64,000 nt of DNA from JALZUE01 sp051251725 (GCA_051251725.1 JBPOFN010000001.1:1-64000); one strand, 5' to 3'. Positions 27,839-37,163 are shown, counted from the first letter of the stretch. The notes: a model not told the origin generated them from the letters alone. Numbers and translations are program-made.

Positions 27839-29353
27839 CTATGCTTGGCAGAATTGCTTGATAAAACTTGCTTGTGTCGGCATCGACTGAGCAGATTTAT
27901 CAATCACCGATTGTACATGCGCTAACCGACGGCTAATTTCTGCTGCTTCAATAGTATCAACCAAAGGATGATAGCCTGTCGTTTTAAGACCTTGGCCATG
28001 CATAACCGCTAACCAAGAAGTTTCATTAAAGAGTTCATTGTCTTGTCGATAGATGCGGCCGTTGGCTTGATACAAGGCAATTTTTTTCTGTAAATATTCA
28101 GGCACAGGCATATTTTTGCAAAAGCGCCAAAATTCACTATCATCCCGTTCTGTTGCTTTGTAATGCAAAATAATAAAGTCGCGAATACGCTCCATTTCTG
28201 TTGTTAATTGCGAATTGTAAGCGTCAATATCGGCCTGATCAAAACCTTGGTTGGGAAACATCCCTAACAGCTTAGCGATTGCCGATTGAATTAAATGCAG
28301 TCCGGTTGATTCGAGCGGTTCAACAAAACCTGCCGATAAACCAATAGCGACACAGTTTTTATTCCACCCTTTTTTACGTACGCCTGTTTGCCAGCGAAGA
28401 AAATTAGGCTCTGCCAGCGGCTCTGATTCCATCTGACTTTTTAAAATGTGCACCGCTTCATCGTCACTGACATATTTACTTGGGTAAACATAACCATTAC
28501 CAATACGATGTTGTAATGGAATACGCCATGTCCATCCGGCAGCTTGGGCCGTTGAAACAGTATAAGGTTTGGCTAATTGTGCTTCGCCACTTTTCACTAA
28601 ACAAGGCATAGCAACGGCGCGATCACAGGGGAGCCATTCGCTCCAATCATCAAAGCCCGTTTTTAACGTTTGCTCGATTAAAATGCCGCGAAAACCTGAG
28701 CAATCAATAAATAAATCACCTTCAATACGCTCACCATTGTCCATTACTAGTGCATCAATAAAACCGTTTTCTGGCTTTACTTGCACCTCGGTGACTTTAC
28801 CTTCAGTACGAATTACGCCGCGCTGCTCGGCAAATTCTCGTAAATATTTAGCGTATAGGGTCGCGTCAAAATGAAAGGCATAAGCAATACTCGACAAGGG
28901 TGAATTACCCATATTTTGCGGCCGCATAAAGCGCCCTTGTTTGGCGGCAATCGCTTCCAGTGAGTAAGCTTCAATATCAGGCGCTTGACCTTGGTTAAAC
29001 ATTTTCAGCCAATAATGGTGAAACTGAATAGCGTCCATATCTTTGCCATAACTACCAAAGGGATGCATATAACTGTGGCCTTTGCTTTTCCAGTCGGCAA
29101 ACTCAATACCTAATTTAAAAGTCCCTTGGGTTTTACGAATAAAGTCATTTTCATCAATGCCTAAAATTTTATTAAACAGTGATATTTGCGGAATTGTCGC
29201 TTCACCGACAGAAACTGTGCTGATCGCTTCCGATTCAATCAGGCGAATATTACAATAATTATTTTTTAACACTTTAGAAAATGCCGCCGCGGTCATCCAA
29301 CCGGCTGTGCCACCACCTAAAATAACGATATTTTTAATTTTTTGCTTGGTCAT
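27839..29353 (-). CDS. Tryptophan halogenase-family flavoprotein (left cluster, intact)
   Basis: A 504-residue flavin-dependent halogenase family member. The FAD motif is GGGTAGW (residues 13-19) and the second flavin loop is VGEATIP. The halogenation lysine corresponds to Lys80 (GTFKLGIEF), the family motif WxWxIP is WTWRIP (274-279), and the catalytic glutamate corresponds to Glu348 (EPLEST). Characterised relatives use FADH2, O2 and halide to chlorinate or brominate indolic or phenolic substrates. The close link with a TonB receptor suggests a role different from antibiotic synthesis. Last of three tandem homologues, 33 bases after the degenerate one. No flavin reductase is visible in the window. 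Confidence 0.9.
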   Translation of the reverse strand: MTKQKIKNIVILGGGTAGWMTAAAFSKVLKNNYCNIRLIESEAISTVSVGEATIPQISLFNKILGIDENDFIRKTQGTFKLGIEFADWKSKGHSYMHPFGSYGKDMDAIQFHHYWLKMFNQGQAPDIEAYSLEAIAAKQGRFMRPQNMGNSPLSSIAYAFHFDATLYAKYLREFAEQRGVIRTEGKVTEVQVKPENGFIDALVMDNGERIEGDLFIDCSGFRGILIEQTLKTGFDDWSEWLPCDRAVAMPCLVKSGEAQLAKPYTVSTAQAAGWTWRIPLQHRIGNGYVYPSKYVSDDEAVHILKSQMESEPLAEPNFLRWQTGVRKKGWNKNCVAIGLSAGFVEPLESTGLHLIQSAIAKLLGMFPNQGFDQADIDAYNSQLTTEMERIRDFIILHYKATERDDSEFWRFCKNMPVPEYLQKKIALYQANGRIYRQDNELFNETSWLAVMHGQGLKTTGYHPLVDTIEAAEISRRLAHVQSVIDKSAQSMPTQASFIKQFCQA

Positions 29354-29386
29354 TCATTAAGCTCCAAAGTAGAACAGCAAGGTAAG

Positions 29387-30985
29387 TTATAAACCATGAT
29401 GCTTGAGATATTCTTGATATGGCGGAATTCGCTCGGCAAACTTCTGAATATAAGCACGTAACGAGATTAATTTTTCAGTAATGTTCGGCTCATTATGGAT
29501 CATCGGATCTTGCACTTGGGGAATAACGCCAAGCCCGAGCAGTAATATATGCCACTGTTTATGGCTAATTGCGGGCTCTTCAAGTGCCGGCAAGTGACCT
29601 GTCAGCTTAAAAAACCTTAATAAACCCGTTAATGATTCCGCTACATTTTCAGTGTTTACTTGTTGCCAAAACTCACTCTCGCGCCATTGAGCTAGATGAT
29701 AATGGCAAGTACTATAATCAGCCACGTGAGCATGCCTTTGATTCTGGCGGTGATTAAAAAATTCAATCAGCGATTGATTTACCTGCTTTGATGGAAAAAG
29801 GCTTAACCATAACGCCAAGGTATAATTGAGTTCGGTTAATGGTTCAACACCTAACGGCGCTAATTGACCATAACTACCACCAAGTAACAGGGTATTTTGC
29901 TGCCAAATATTGTGACTCTTTTGCGCTGAGGGCGTTTTATGCAAAATAGTATTTTTATTCACCTCAAACCCAGCTTGCGCTAATACTGATAGTACTTGGT
30001 TTAATGATTTTTCATCTGCTGTGTTTGGCTGCTGATTTTGGTTTTGACCTTGCTCCTGATTTGAATGGTTAACTCGATAACAACATTCAATAATCGATTT
30101 GCTTTTTAAATAGGTTATTTTACTCCAACCAAATTGATGCGCTTGTAATTTAGTTACCACTGCCGATGTTTTAATCGCGGTTAATTCGGCAATAAAACTT
30201 TGTTGAGCGCCTGATAACCTGGTTGAGTTGTTTTCAACTTCTAAGCTTTTAATATCACAGGTTGCATCAAAATAAAAATCACTTGTTAGCTCAGTTACTC
30301 TTACTTTATCAGCGGCATTAACCTTGATTAGCGTCACTTGCGCTAAGTCATTATGGATAATTGTCACCTCAGACTTTATTTCTTTTATGATACTTTTTTT
30401 TGCGCACGCGAGTTGTCGTAATAAACTAATAAATTTAGTACTATCAACATTTAAGCTATAAGAATAAGTAGATAAAATTGATTTTTTGTCCGCTGAGGGA
30501 TGCGTAAATTTATTGTTTTTCGCCATCAATGCCGCGATTGAAAAGTCTTCAACAGCCAGCTGCGGCGTTTGCTGTAATTGCCAGCTAATATACTGGCTAA
30601 ATTCGACGCGATGAAAGTCTACGCCATAGTCGCCATTGACAAAATTAAACTGCTGCTCGGCTTTGCTCCAATCAATATAACGATTACCCAAACAATGATA
30701 ACCGTCACATTCACGCATCAATTGCTGCTCAGAAACACCAAAATCTCGCAATAACATCAGCTGACTAAAATCTAAGGTCGTGGCATGGCTAATATCAGTA
30801 ATTGACTCAAGATCATGACAAATATGGCTGAGGGAAAAATTAGCGCCATTTAATGAATTAAGTAATTTTAGACAAGCAAACCAGCCGGTCAAGAGATTGC
30901 TTAAGACTGTTATTTTAGCCGAGCATTTACTGCGAGAATTAACGACTAAATGTAGAGCTGGTGGCGGGTTCTTTTTTATCATCAT
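29387..30985 (-). CDS. Degenerate tryptophan halogenase-like protein (probable pseudoenzyme)
   Basis: A 532-residue protein that aligns over its length with its two neighbours but has lost the chemistry. The FAD motif GGGTAGW is SNLLTGW here (residues 29-35). The stretch holding the catalytic lysine aligns without gaps and has Cys98 in its place (GYHCLGNRYIDW against ATFKAGIEFQDW). WxWxIP is reduced to a WSKI segment, and the EPLEST loop reads APLGVE. Conserved scaffold remains, such as STYSYSLNVDSTKF and HYHLAQWRESEFW. A Gln/Asn-rich insert (QEQGQNQNQQPN) lies near residue 312. The frame is fully open and its start overlaps the stop of the upstream gene by four bases, so it is translated and maintained, probably as a structural or regulatory partner. 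Confidence 0.8.
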   Translation of the reverse strand: MMIKKNPPPALHLVVNSRSKCSAKITVLSNLLTGWFACLKLLNSLNGANFSLSHICHDLESITDISHATTLDFSQLMLLRDFGVSEQQLMRECDGYHCLGNRYIDWSKAEQQFNFVNGDYGVDFHRVEFSQYISWQLQQTPQLAVEDFSIAALMAKNNKFTHPSADKKSILSTYSYSLNVDSTKFISLLRQLACAKKSIIKEIKSEVTIIHNDLAQVTLIKVNAADKVRVTELTSDFYFDATCDIKSLEVENNSTRLSGAQQSFIAELTAIKTSAVVTKLQAHQFGWSKITYLKSKSIIECCYRVNHSNQEQGQNQNQQPNTADEKSLNQVLSVLAQAGFEVNKNTILHKTPSAQKSHNIWQQNTLLLGGSYGQLAPLGVEPLTELNYTLALWLSLFPSKQVNQSLIEFFNHRQNQRHAHVADYSTCHYHLAQWRESEFWQQVNTENVAESLTGLLRFFKLTGHLPALEEPAISHKQWHILLLGLGVIPQVQDPMIHNEPNITEKLISLRAYIQKFAERIPPYQEYLKHHGL

Positions 30986-32604
30986 TGCTGCACTATAAAT
31001 TTAGCTGACGTCAATGACTGCGCTGCCTTTTCGTGATCAAAAATACAGCCGGCGGACAGTAAAAAATCTTGATGACTTGGCATGCTGTTAACCGTATTTA
31101 ACACTTGATTGCGGGTTTTTTCAAGCTGGTCTTGATAAGTACTGGCGGGGAAAAGATCAACTCTAGCATCATAACGTTTAGGAAAAAATTTTTGACCAAA
31201 ATAAACCGCGGTCCAGCTAGACTCAAAAAATATACCGGTTTTATAGGTTTGAATATGACTGGTTTCTTGAAACATTGTCATACGTTCTTTTAAACTATCG
31301 GGGATCGCCATAGCTCGGACATCACGCCAAAACTCACTATCGGTTCGCTGATTAGCGTGATAATGTAAAATAAGAAAATCACGAATACGGGTCATTTCAA
31401 TCGCTAAACTGCGATTATATGCTTGCGCTTTAATTTCAAGTTCAGCAGCTAGTCGCTGAGGCTCGTACTCCAATTGACGTGTGGCTTGCGGTAATAGCTC
31501 AATAAATTTAATAATCGCCGCTTCAATCAAATAAATACTGGTTGACTCTAACGGCTCTAAAAAGCCACTTGCCAAGCCAATGGCTAAACAGTTTTTTACC
31601 CAAGCTTGTTTTCTACAGCCGGTAGTAAAAGCTAAAAACTTAGGTTCGCTTACCGCTTGTCCCGGTAAATTGGCTAATAAGGTTGTTAATGCCTGCTCTT
31701 GATTAATATATTTATCGCAATAGACATAACCATTGCCAATCCGATGTTGCAACGGAATTTGCCATTGCCAGCCGGCCGCTTTTGCCATCGACTTGGTATA
31801 AGGCGCTGGATTGAGTTTATGATCAGCTTCAAAAGAATGTTCACTAGCAATCGCCACCGCCTTATTACAAGGTAGCCAAGCCGACCAATCTTCAAATTCA
31901 GCATTGAGCGTTTGGCCAATTAATTGCGCTCGAAAACCCGAGCAATCAATAAAAAAGTCGCCTTCGATAACCTGAGTTGTGGCTAACACTAAGCTCGTAA
32001 TATGCCCGCGCTCATCAAGTGTTGCTCGCTCCACTTTTCCTTCTATTCGGTTTACGCCCAGCTTTTCTGAAAATTTTCGCAGATATTTGGCATAAAGACT
32101 GGCATCAAAGTGATAAGCATAAGAATAAGTCGAAGTCAGCAAGTCAGGATCACTGCTTGGCTGCTGAAATTTACCTGCCTGACAGGCTTTAACCGCTAAG
32201 GAATAATCGCCAAGTGGGCTGTTACCGCCAGCCATATGATTTTTTAACCAATATTGATAAAAGGCAATGCCATTTATTTTTTCGCCAAAAGCGCCAAATG
32301 GATGAAGATAGCGATCGCCAATTTCAGCCCAGTCTTGAAATTCTATCCCGGCTTTAAAAGTGGCCTTAGTGGCCTGCATAAATTCCACTTCATTAATGCC
32401 TAAACGCTGATTAAATGCTCGAATACTCGGTATTGTTGCTTCCCCCACGCCAACGGTCGCTATTTGATCCGATTCAACTAGGGTAATTGAAAACTGACTT
32501 TGAGGTATTAGTTTAGCCAATGCCGCTGCTGTCATCCAACCGGCAGTTCCGCCACCTAAAATTACAATTCTTTGTGTTAACTTAGCAGAATTTTTAGTGT
32601 CCAT
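30982..32604 (-). CDS. Tryptophan halogenase-family flavoprotein (left cluster, first copy)
   Basis: A 540-residue member of the flavin-dependent halogenase family with every signature present: GGGTAGW (17-23), VGEATIP (54-60), catalytic Lys84 in ATFKAGIEF, WQWQIP (279-284) and Glu353 in EPLEST. It is longer than the 504-residue copy because of small inserts and a C-terminal tail. It lies 139 bases downstream of the TonB receptor gene, behind a strong terminator, and is translationally coupled by an ATGA overlap to the degenerate paralogue. The substrate is unknown; being encoded beside a TonB receptor argues for a function tied to uptake. Confidence 0.9.
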   Translation of the reverse strand: MDTKNSAKLTQRIVILGGGTAGWMTAAALAKLIPQSQFSITLVESDQIATVGVGEATIPSIRAFNQRLGINEVEFMQATKATFKAGIEFQDWAEIGDRYLHPFGAFGEKINGIAFYQYWLKNHMAGGNSPLGDYSLAVKACQAGKFQQPSSDPDLLTSTYSYAYHFDASLYAKYLRKFSEKLGVNRIEGKVERATLDERGHITSLVLATTQVIEGDFFIDCSGFRAQLIGQTLNAEFEDWSAWLPCNKAVAIASEHSFEADHKLNPAPYTKSMAKAAGWQWQIPLQHRIGNGYVYCDKYINQEQALTTLLANLPGQAVSEPKFLAFTTGCRKQAWVKNCLAIGLASGFLEPLESTSIYLIEAAIIKFIELLPQATRQLEYEPQRLAAELEIKAQAYNRSLAIEMTRIRDFLILHYHANQRTDSEFWRDVRAMAIPDSLKERMTMFQETSHIQTYKTGIFFESSWTAVYFGQKFFPKRYDARVDLFPASTYQDQLEKTRNQVLNTVNSMPSHQDFLLSAGCIFDHEKAAQSLTSAKFIVQQ

Positions 32605-32663
32605 AATTGACCTAACAGAATTTAAGATAATGAGCTAAAGCATTAACTTAGCAAAATTAACCA

Positions 32664-32704
32664 ACTTAAAAAATAAAAAAGTCGATGCTCAATTGAGCAT
32701 CGAC
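32664..32704 (-). terminator. Strong terminator between TonB receptor and halogenase genes
   Basis: Perfect 24-base palindrome at 32681-32704 (10-base stem GTCGATGCTC/GAGCATCGAC, AATT loop), followed on the minus strand by TTTTTTATTTTTT. It would end most receptor transcripts and let only readthrough reach the halogenase genes. Confidence 0.85.
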
Positions 32705-32743
32705 AGTGGGAGCGCTTAACTTAGTCAGTTAAACCTTTAGTCA

Positions 32744-35700
32744 TTAGAAATTTCCTCTAACCACTAAACTAAAGCGACGGTCATTAGTAAACCATGAACG
32801 TGTTTTCTTATCGCCTGCTTGATTTATTTGCATCAAGGTTTCGGTAACATTGTTATTTAAGTTGGTGCCTTGCAGACCAATTTTCCAATTGTCACTAACA
32901 TCCCAAAATACTGAAGCATCAAGTTGTCCGCCCGCTTCGTTATATATTGGTAATGAGGTAATAACATCACGTGTGGTTAATAAATATTGATCACGCCAGT
33001 TATAAGCAATACGCGCTGACAAACCATGTTTTTCATAAAGCACAGCAGCATTAGCACTTTGCTCTGATAAACCTTCTAACGGTAAATCAGTAAAAGCAAA
33101 TTCGCCGGCAGCATCGCCGTCAGAGTCACCCGCAGGTGCTGAGTCATTTAAACCCGCATTTGGCGAACCTTCTTCTGATAAGCTAGTGTAGTTTAACTGC
33201 ACACCTAAACCTGAAAATACTCCTGGTAGTTGGTCAAAGAATTGTTGATAAGCAATTTCATACCCTTTAACTTTCCCTTTGCCGCCATTAATAGCGCCTG
33301 ATACTTGCACTTGTTGGGTTGAGCCATTATTAGTGTATTCTCTAAAATCAACGCCATTAATGAAGTAATTCTCTAGGTCTTTATAAAATAAAGATAAAAC
33401 TAATGAACTAGACTCAGCAAAATAATATTCAAAGCTTAAATCATAGTTAATCGCTTCCATTGGTTTTAAATTCGGATTCCCTGATGAAGCCGTATAACGA
33501 GTATACATATGGCTAACAACTTGCGGTTGACCTGTGTCAGGGTCAAGTACGTTTGGATCTATCGTCGTCACTGTACTATCGCTATCACCTTGCATATCAA
33601 CATAGTTTCTTAACAAACCGAGTCTTGGTAATGATATCGCTTCTGAAATCCCTAATCGGATCAGCAATTCATCATTAAAGTTAAGTTTAAAGTTAAAGCT
33701 AGGTAAAACATTACTATAGTCACTTGTTGCCACTTCTTTCGATGACGCACCGTCGCCAAATGCCGCTTGGTCGGCCGGTAAATAATTCGCTAAGTCTGTG
33801 TCACTTTTTGGCACATCATCAGGAAAAACTAAAAAGCCTGCTGTATCGTTTTCTAATTTGACATAACGTAAACCAAAATTAGAGCTGTAATCCATACCAC
33901 CTAACTCACCTTCAAAATCAAAGCGAATATAGGCTGCTGTGTTCGTTTCAGAAGTTTCGTTAATCTCATTATTTTTAAAGTGCCCTTGTGTAGCACCATC
34001 ACGTTGAGATAAACGTTTCCACTCTGAAGGGTCAAGAGGATCTAAGGCTTGAGTTAAGGTGCCATAATTTTGTACCATCGCCATACTTGGGAATAAAAAC
34101 TCGGCCCCGCCTTCAACATCGATCACGCCACCGCGGGCAAAATCATCAAAAACGACACTGTCATGTGGTACTTCTGTTTCGTCGTACCATTGAATGCCAT
34201 TACCTGTCCATGCTTCCGACAATGCGCCCCAGTTATAATCTGATTGTTTGGTGGTTTGCTCACGATCTGAATAACGAACCCCAGCAGAAATTGAGCGGAA
34301 AAAACCATCATCAAAGGTATATTTACCATCTAAACGGGTCGCGAATTCTTCACCAGTATTTTCCGAAACATGATCCATCGCACTTCGAAAGAAATTTAAA
34401 CCGGTATCAGTAAATGGCATTCCTGCTTGATAATCACTTTGATTATCAAAAGTTTTACCGTGGATATCTATTTTTGGTAAGCCGCTACCAGATAAATCCA
34501 TACCAACCACAGCACGGGCGGCGCCCATCACTGAAACATCAGTGATCGACATTTCAGCTTCAACAAATTGAACATCCCATTGAAATGACCAAGTATCGTT
34601 CGGAGTAAATTTAGCATTAAAGCTATAATCGCTAACTTCTGATTTTTCATCATGAGCACGGGTTTGCATAGTATGTTGCATACCTGTACGGCCATCAGAG
34701 CCATCACCACGCCAGCCCGCTTCTGAGGTGATCACACCTTTTTCAAAATAACCATTGTCATCAAATTCAAATTCAGTGCCGGCCACAGGTAATAATGATT
34801 TATTAGAGTCACCATCATCCATTTCCATGACATTTTCAGCCCAAGCTAAGGTTGCTTCAGAACGAATATATTCTCCGGTTAATAATAAGGTTTTATCGGC
34901 ATTTTCAAACTGAACAGAAGCAGCAAAACCTTCACGGGTACGGTCGTCTTCTTTTTTACTTAAACGCGTTGAACGCGGTACATAAATCGCTTTGCCGTCC
35001 ATTTGACGACCTTGCTCCTCATATAACCCCACTTGTACACCATCTGAACGAACTTTTAATTCTGAGTCAGAATAATTCAGTAAAAAACCAAAGCGACTGC
35101 CATCATCAGCTTCAATAATATCACTATATAAAGCCGAAAATGTTGGGCTGGTTTCTTCACGCATATCGGTATAAGTAGCGTCAGCAGTAAAAGCAAAAGC
35201 GCGACCATTATTATCAAAAGGCTTACGGGTGTTTAAACTCACTGTACCGGCAATACCACCTTCAATCATATCGGCGGTTTGGTTTTTAAATACTTCAACT
35301 GAGCCCATTAGCTCTGGCGAAACATCTTCAAAACTTAAACCACGGCCTGAGTTAGCTGAAAAAGTATCGCGATGGTTAAATTCACTACGCACTTGCGTTA
35401 AGCCGCGCACCACAACACCACCACCTTCAACACCAAAATGATCAGGATCATCGGCAGCCGCGAAGCGTTCAATAGCAACGCCCGGTAAACGCGAAATAGC
35501 TTCTAGGACACTACGATCTGGCATTGAGCCCATATCTTCAGCAGAGATAGCATCTAATACGGTATCAGCACTAAATTTCATATCTTGCGCTGAAATCATA
35601 TTACTACGCATACCCTTAACTTCGATTACTTCAATCGTTTTGTTATCGGCATCTTCTTTTTTTTCTTCTTCGGCATAAGACGCGGTTGAAACTAAACCTA

Positions 35701-35770
35701 ATACCGCTGATGCAACCATGGAATATTTAAAAATATTATTTCGTTGTAATTTTTTTTGTCTAATACTCAT
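32744..35770 (-). CDS. TonB-dependent receptor (left cluster)
   Basis: A 1008-residue outer-membrane active transporter. A signal peptide of about 33 residues ends STASYA, followed by a TonB-box-like TIEVIEVKG. The plug domain (about 65-200) has DTVLDAISAEDMGSMPDRSVLEAISRLPG-type sequence and VVVRGL, and the 22-strand barrel ends with the aromatic C-terminus VVRGNF. The sequence style (long, no STN domain, opening EVKGMR) is that of the large carbohydrate/halogenase-associated receptors of Alteromonadales and Caulobacter/Xanthomonas. Three halogenase-family genes follow. The ligand is not readable. Confidence 0.93.
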   Translation of the reverse strand: MSIRQKKLQRNNIFKYSMVASAVLGLVSTASYAEEEKKEDADNKTIEVIEVKGMRSNMISAQDMKFSADTVLDAISAEDMGSMPDRSVLEAISRLPGVAIERFAAADDPDHFGVEGGGVVVRGLTQVRSEFNHRDTFSANSGRGLSFEDVSPELMGSVEVFKNQTADMIEGGIAGTVSLNTRKPFDNNGRAFAFTADATYTDMREETSPTFSALYSDIIEADDGSRFGFLLNYSDSELKVRSDGVQVGLYEEQGRQMDGKAIYVPRSTRLSKKEDDRTREGFAASVQFENADKTLLLTGEYIRSEATLAWAENVMEMDDGDSNKSLLPVAGTEFEFDDNGYFEKGVITSEAGWRGDGSDGRTGMQHTMQTRAHDEKSEVSDYSFNAKFTPNDTWSFQWDVQFVEAEMSITDVSVMGAARAVVGMDLSGSGLPKIDIHGKTFDNQSDYQAGMPFTDTGLNFFRSAMDHVSENTGEEFATRLDGKYTFDDGFFRSISAGVRYSDREQTTKQSDYNWGALSEAWTGNGIQWYDETEVPHDSVVFDDFARGGVIDVEGGAEFLFPSMAMVQNYGTLTQALDPLDPSEWKRLSQRDGATQGHFKNNEINETSETNTAAYIRFDFEGELGGMDYSSNFGLRYVKLENDTAGFLVFPDDVPKSDTDLANYLPADQAAFGDGASSKEVATSDYSNVLPSFNFKLNFNDELLIRLGISEAISLPRLGLLRNYVDMQGDSDSTVTTIDPNVLDPDTGQPQVVSHMYTRYTASSGNPNLKPMEAINYDLSFEYYFAESSSLVLSLFYKDLENYFINGVDFREYTNNGSTQQVQVSGAINGGKGKVKGYEIAYQQFFDQLPGVFSGLGVQLNYTSLSEEGSPNAGLNDSAPAGDSDGDAAGEFAFTDLPLEGLSEQSANAAVLYEKHGLSARIAYNWRDQYLLTTRDVITSLPIYNEAGGQLDASVFWDVSDNWKIGLQGTNLNNNVTETLMQINQAGDKKTRSWFTNDRRFSLVVRGNF

Positions 35771-35906
35771 CGAGTATCTCCCCCTAATATTTTATCTTTG
35801 ATATAACGTGTAAAACGTATGAATTTTTTGTTTGTCGTATTTTATCCATAGTTAAATTAGCACTGTAAAGATTAACCATCGTCTGAATACCAATAAAAAA
35901 CGATAA

Positions 35907-35918
35907 TTGAACGTTCAA
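35907..35918. promoter_or_regulatory. Palindromic candidate operator of the left TonB receptor
   Basis: TTGAACGTTCAA is a perfect 12-base palindrome about 135 bases upstream of the receptor start. The TTGAACG half recurs upstream of the PA14 GH3 gene. It differs from the AAGCGCTT sites of the right-hand cluster, suggesting another regulator. Confidence 0.4.
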
Positions 35919-36179
35919 CTTTACGTTTGAATAAGTTAAAACGAAGAGTTTAAATATAAGTATTTGTTATATTTGATAAATTAAATATAGTGTAAAGTTT
36001 AGAAAATATCCTAAAAACTCAAAATAGTAGATCGGTTACTTAAAAACGTTAAGTTTATAAAGGGAATTAAACAAGGTTAAAAAGTATCGTTGGGGGGAGG
36101 TTATTTTAGCGGCATTAATTGATAGCGCGGTGATGTGAAATACTTAGATTAATACTGATGTTAAGTGGATTCCTAGCCA

Positions 36180-36223
36180 GATTAGTATTTAAGGCAAAGC
36201 TACTTTCGCCCTAAATACTAATC
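36180..36223. repeat. Long hairpin after the CBM9-like gene
   Basis: Twelve-base perfect stem GATTAGTATTTA/TAAATACTAATC, then after one mismatch three further pairs, with a 12-base loop. It is 56 bases past the CBM9-like stop codon, without a clear T tract on either strand. Terminator or processing hairpin. Confidence 0.55.
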
Positions 36224-36279
36224 GCTTGAACGCTGAACTAACTAGAATAAAACTAGCTGAGCAAATTATGGTGATAAAG

Positions 36280-37041
36280 TTAAGGTAATAAAATTAAAGT
36301 ATCAAAAACATCCGCGTTTTTATAGCCTAAGTTTTTATCACCGTTAATTGGCGCTATATCGGTTGAACCAATAAAACTTTCGCGGCTAGCACTGCCATCA
36401 TTATCACAATATGCCAACATAAAACCGAGCTCTTTTAGCTTAGCTAACATTACAGGTTCAACACCATGAATATTCGGTAGCTGAAAGTTATCCGGATAAA
36501 GTGAAATCGCAACTTCCCAAATAATTTTATGCGGCGCTTGTGCTGAACGTTGCCAGCGACTTTCAACATGGTCATTCAACAAAACAAAATTAGTGGCGCC
36601 TTTAACCACTTCATTACCAATATCTACAGCTTGGTTATCTAAAGCAATATGATAAGCAAAGGCATTGTAATTAAATTGATGATCACCACCAGATTTATTT
36701 TCATCAATAAAAACTTCTAAACAATCGTCATCCCAATAAAAATGCAGTGGATTCGCATGTTGATCAAATAAAATATCATCAATAATTTCAGCTTGAATAA
36801 ACAGTTTGTTTTTGTTCCACAGTACTCTAAATTTACCTGAAAAGTCAGCGGCATCGGGTTGACTCCCCATGATCAATTTATCAAGTGGATACCAAGGAGC
36901 ACGTTGCCACGCCGCTTCCGTGTTAACCCCGTCAATCGCAATAACATCTTGCGTGTAATAAGCGCTAAACTGCTTAGCCTGTGCGGCGGAGGTAAATAAA
37001 AATAACGATAAATAAAGGGTAAAAAAAAGTTTCATTGGCAT
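36280..37041 (-). CDS. Secreted carbohydrate-binding family 9-like protein
   Basis: A beta-sandwich protein of the CBM9-like type found in secreted carbohydrate-active loci: after signal peptide MPMKLFFTLYLSLFLFTSAAQA comes IAIDGVNTEAAWQRAPWYPL, then FRVLWNKNKLFIQAEIIDD and DDCLEVFIDE, hallmarks of the family. I place the start at the ATG at 37041 (MPMK, 253 residues) because it begins the signal peptide; the ATG at 37095 would add an 18-residue charged extension. Next upstream is the GH94-type gene, 68-122 bases away on the same strand. Probable periplasmic glycan binding; no catalytic residues are evident. Confidence 0.8.
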   Translation of the reverse strand: MPMKLFFTLYLSLFLFTSAAQAKQFSAYYTQDVIAIDGVNTEAAWQRAPWYPLDKLIMGSQPDAADFSGKFRVLWNKNKLFIQAEIIDDILFDQHANPLHFYWDDDCLEVFIDENKSGGDHQFNYNAFAYHIALDNQAVDIGNEVVKGATNFVLLNDHVESRWQRSAQAPHKIIWEVAISLYPDNFQLPNIHGVEPVMLAKLKELGFMLAYCDNDGSASRESFIGSTDIAPINGDKNLGYKNADVFDTLILLP

Positions 37042-37163
37042 AATTTTTATAGCTCGTTGATTGATTCTATTATCCTTGACTGCTGACTTAAGCATTGAAG
37101 ATTAAATTACTCAGCAAACTTTGTGTTGGTATAGTAGCGAAAGCCATCCGTTAACGCCATGGT

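Larger units (their letters stand above)
35771..36279. other. Long leader region of the left TonB receptor gene
   Basis: A 509-base gap without a credible gene. It holds a perfect 12-base palindrome at 35907-35918, an AT-rich probable promoter region for the receptor, and a long hairpin at 36180-36223 after the CBM9-like gene. Confidence 0.6.

Noticed and set aside
29387..30985. Calling the degenerate halogenase a pseudogene
   Set aside because: The frame is intact over 532 codons, overlaps its neighbour in the ATGA fashion, and keeps the fold-defining segments. A translated pseudoenzyme fits better.
27839..32604. Antibiotic-type halogenated natural product cluster
   Set aside because: No NRPS, PKS, prenyltransferase, tryptophan-modifying or resistance genes are nearby; the neighbours are a TonB receptor and glycoside hydrolases.
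34087..34413. Plus-strand frame of 108 codons inside the left TonB receptor
   Set aside because: Antisense shadow of a strongly supported outer-membrane receptor gene.
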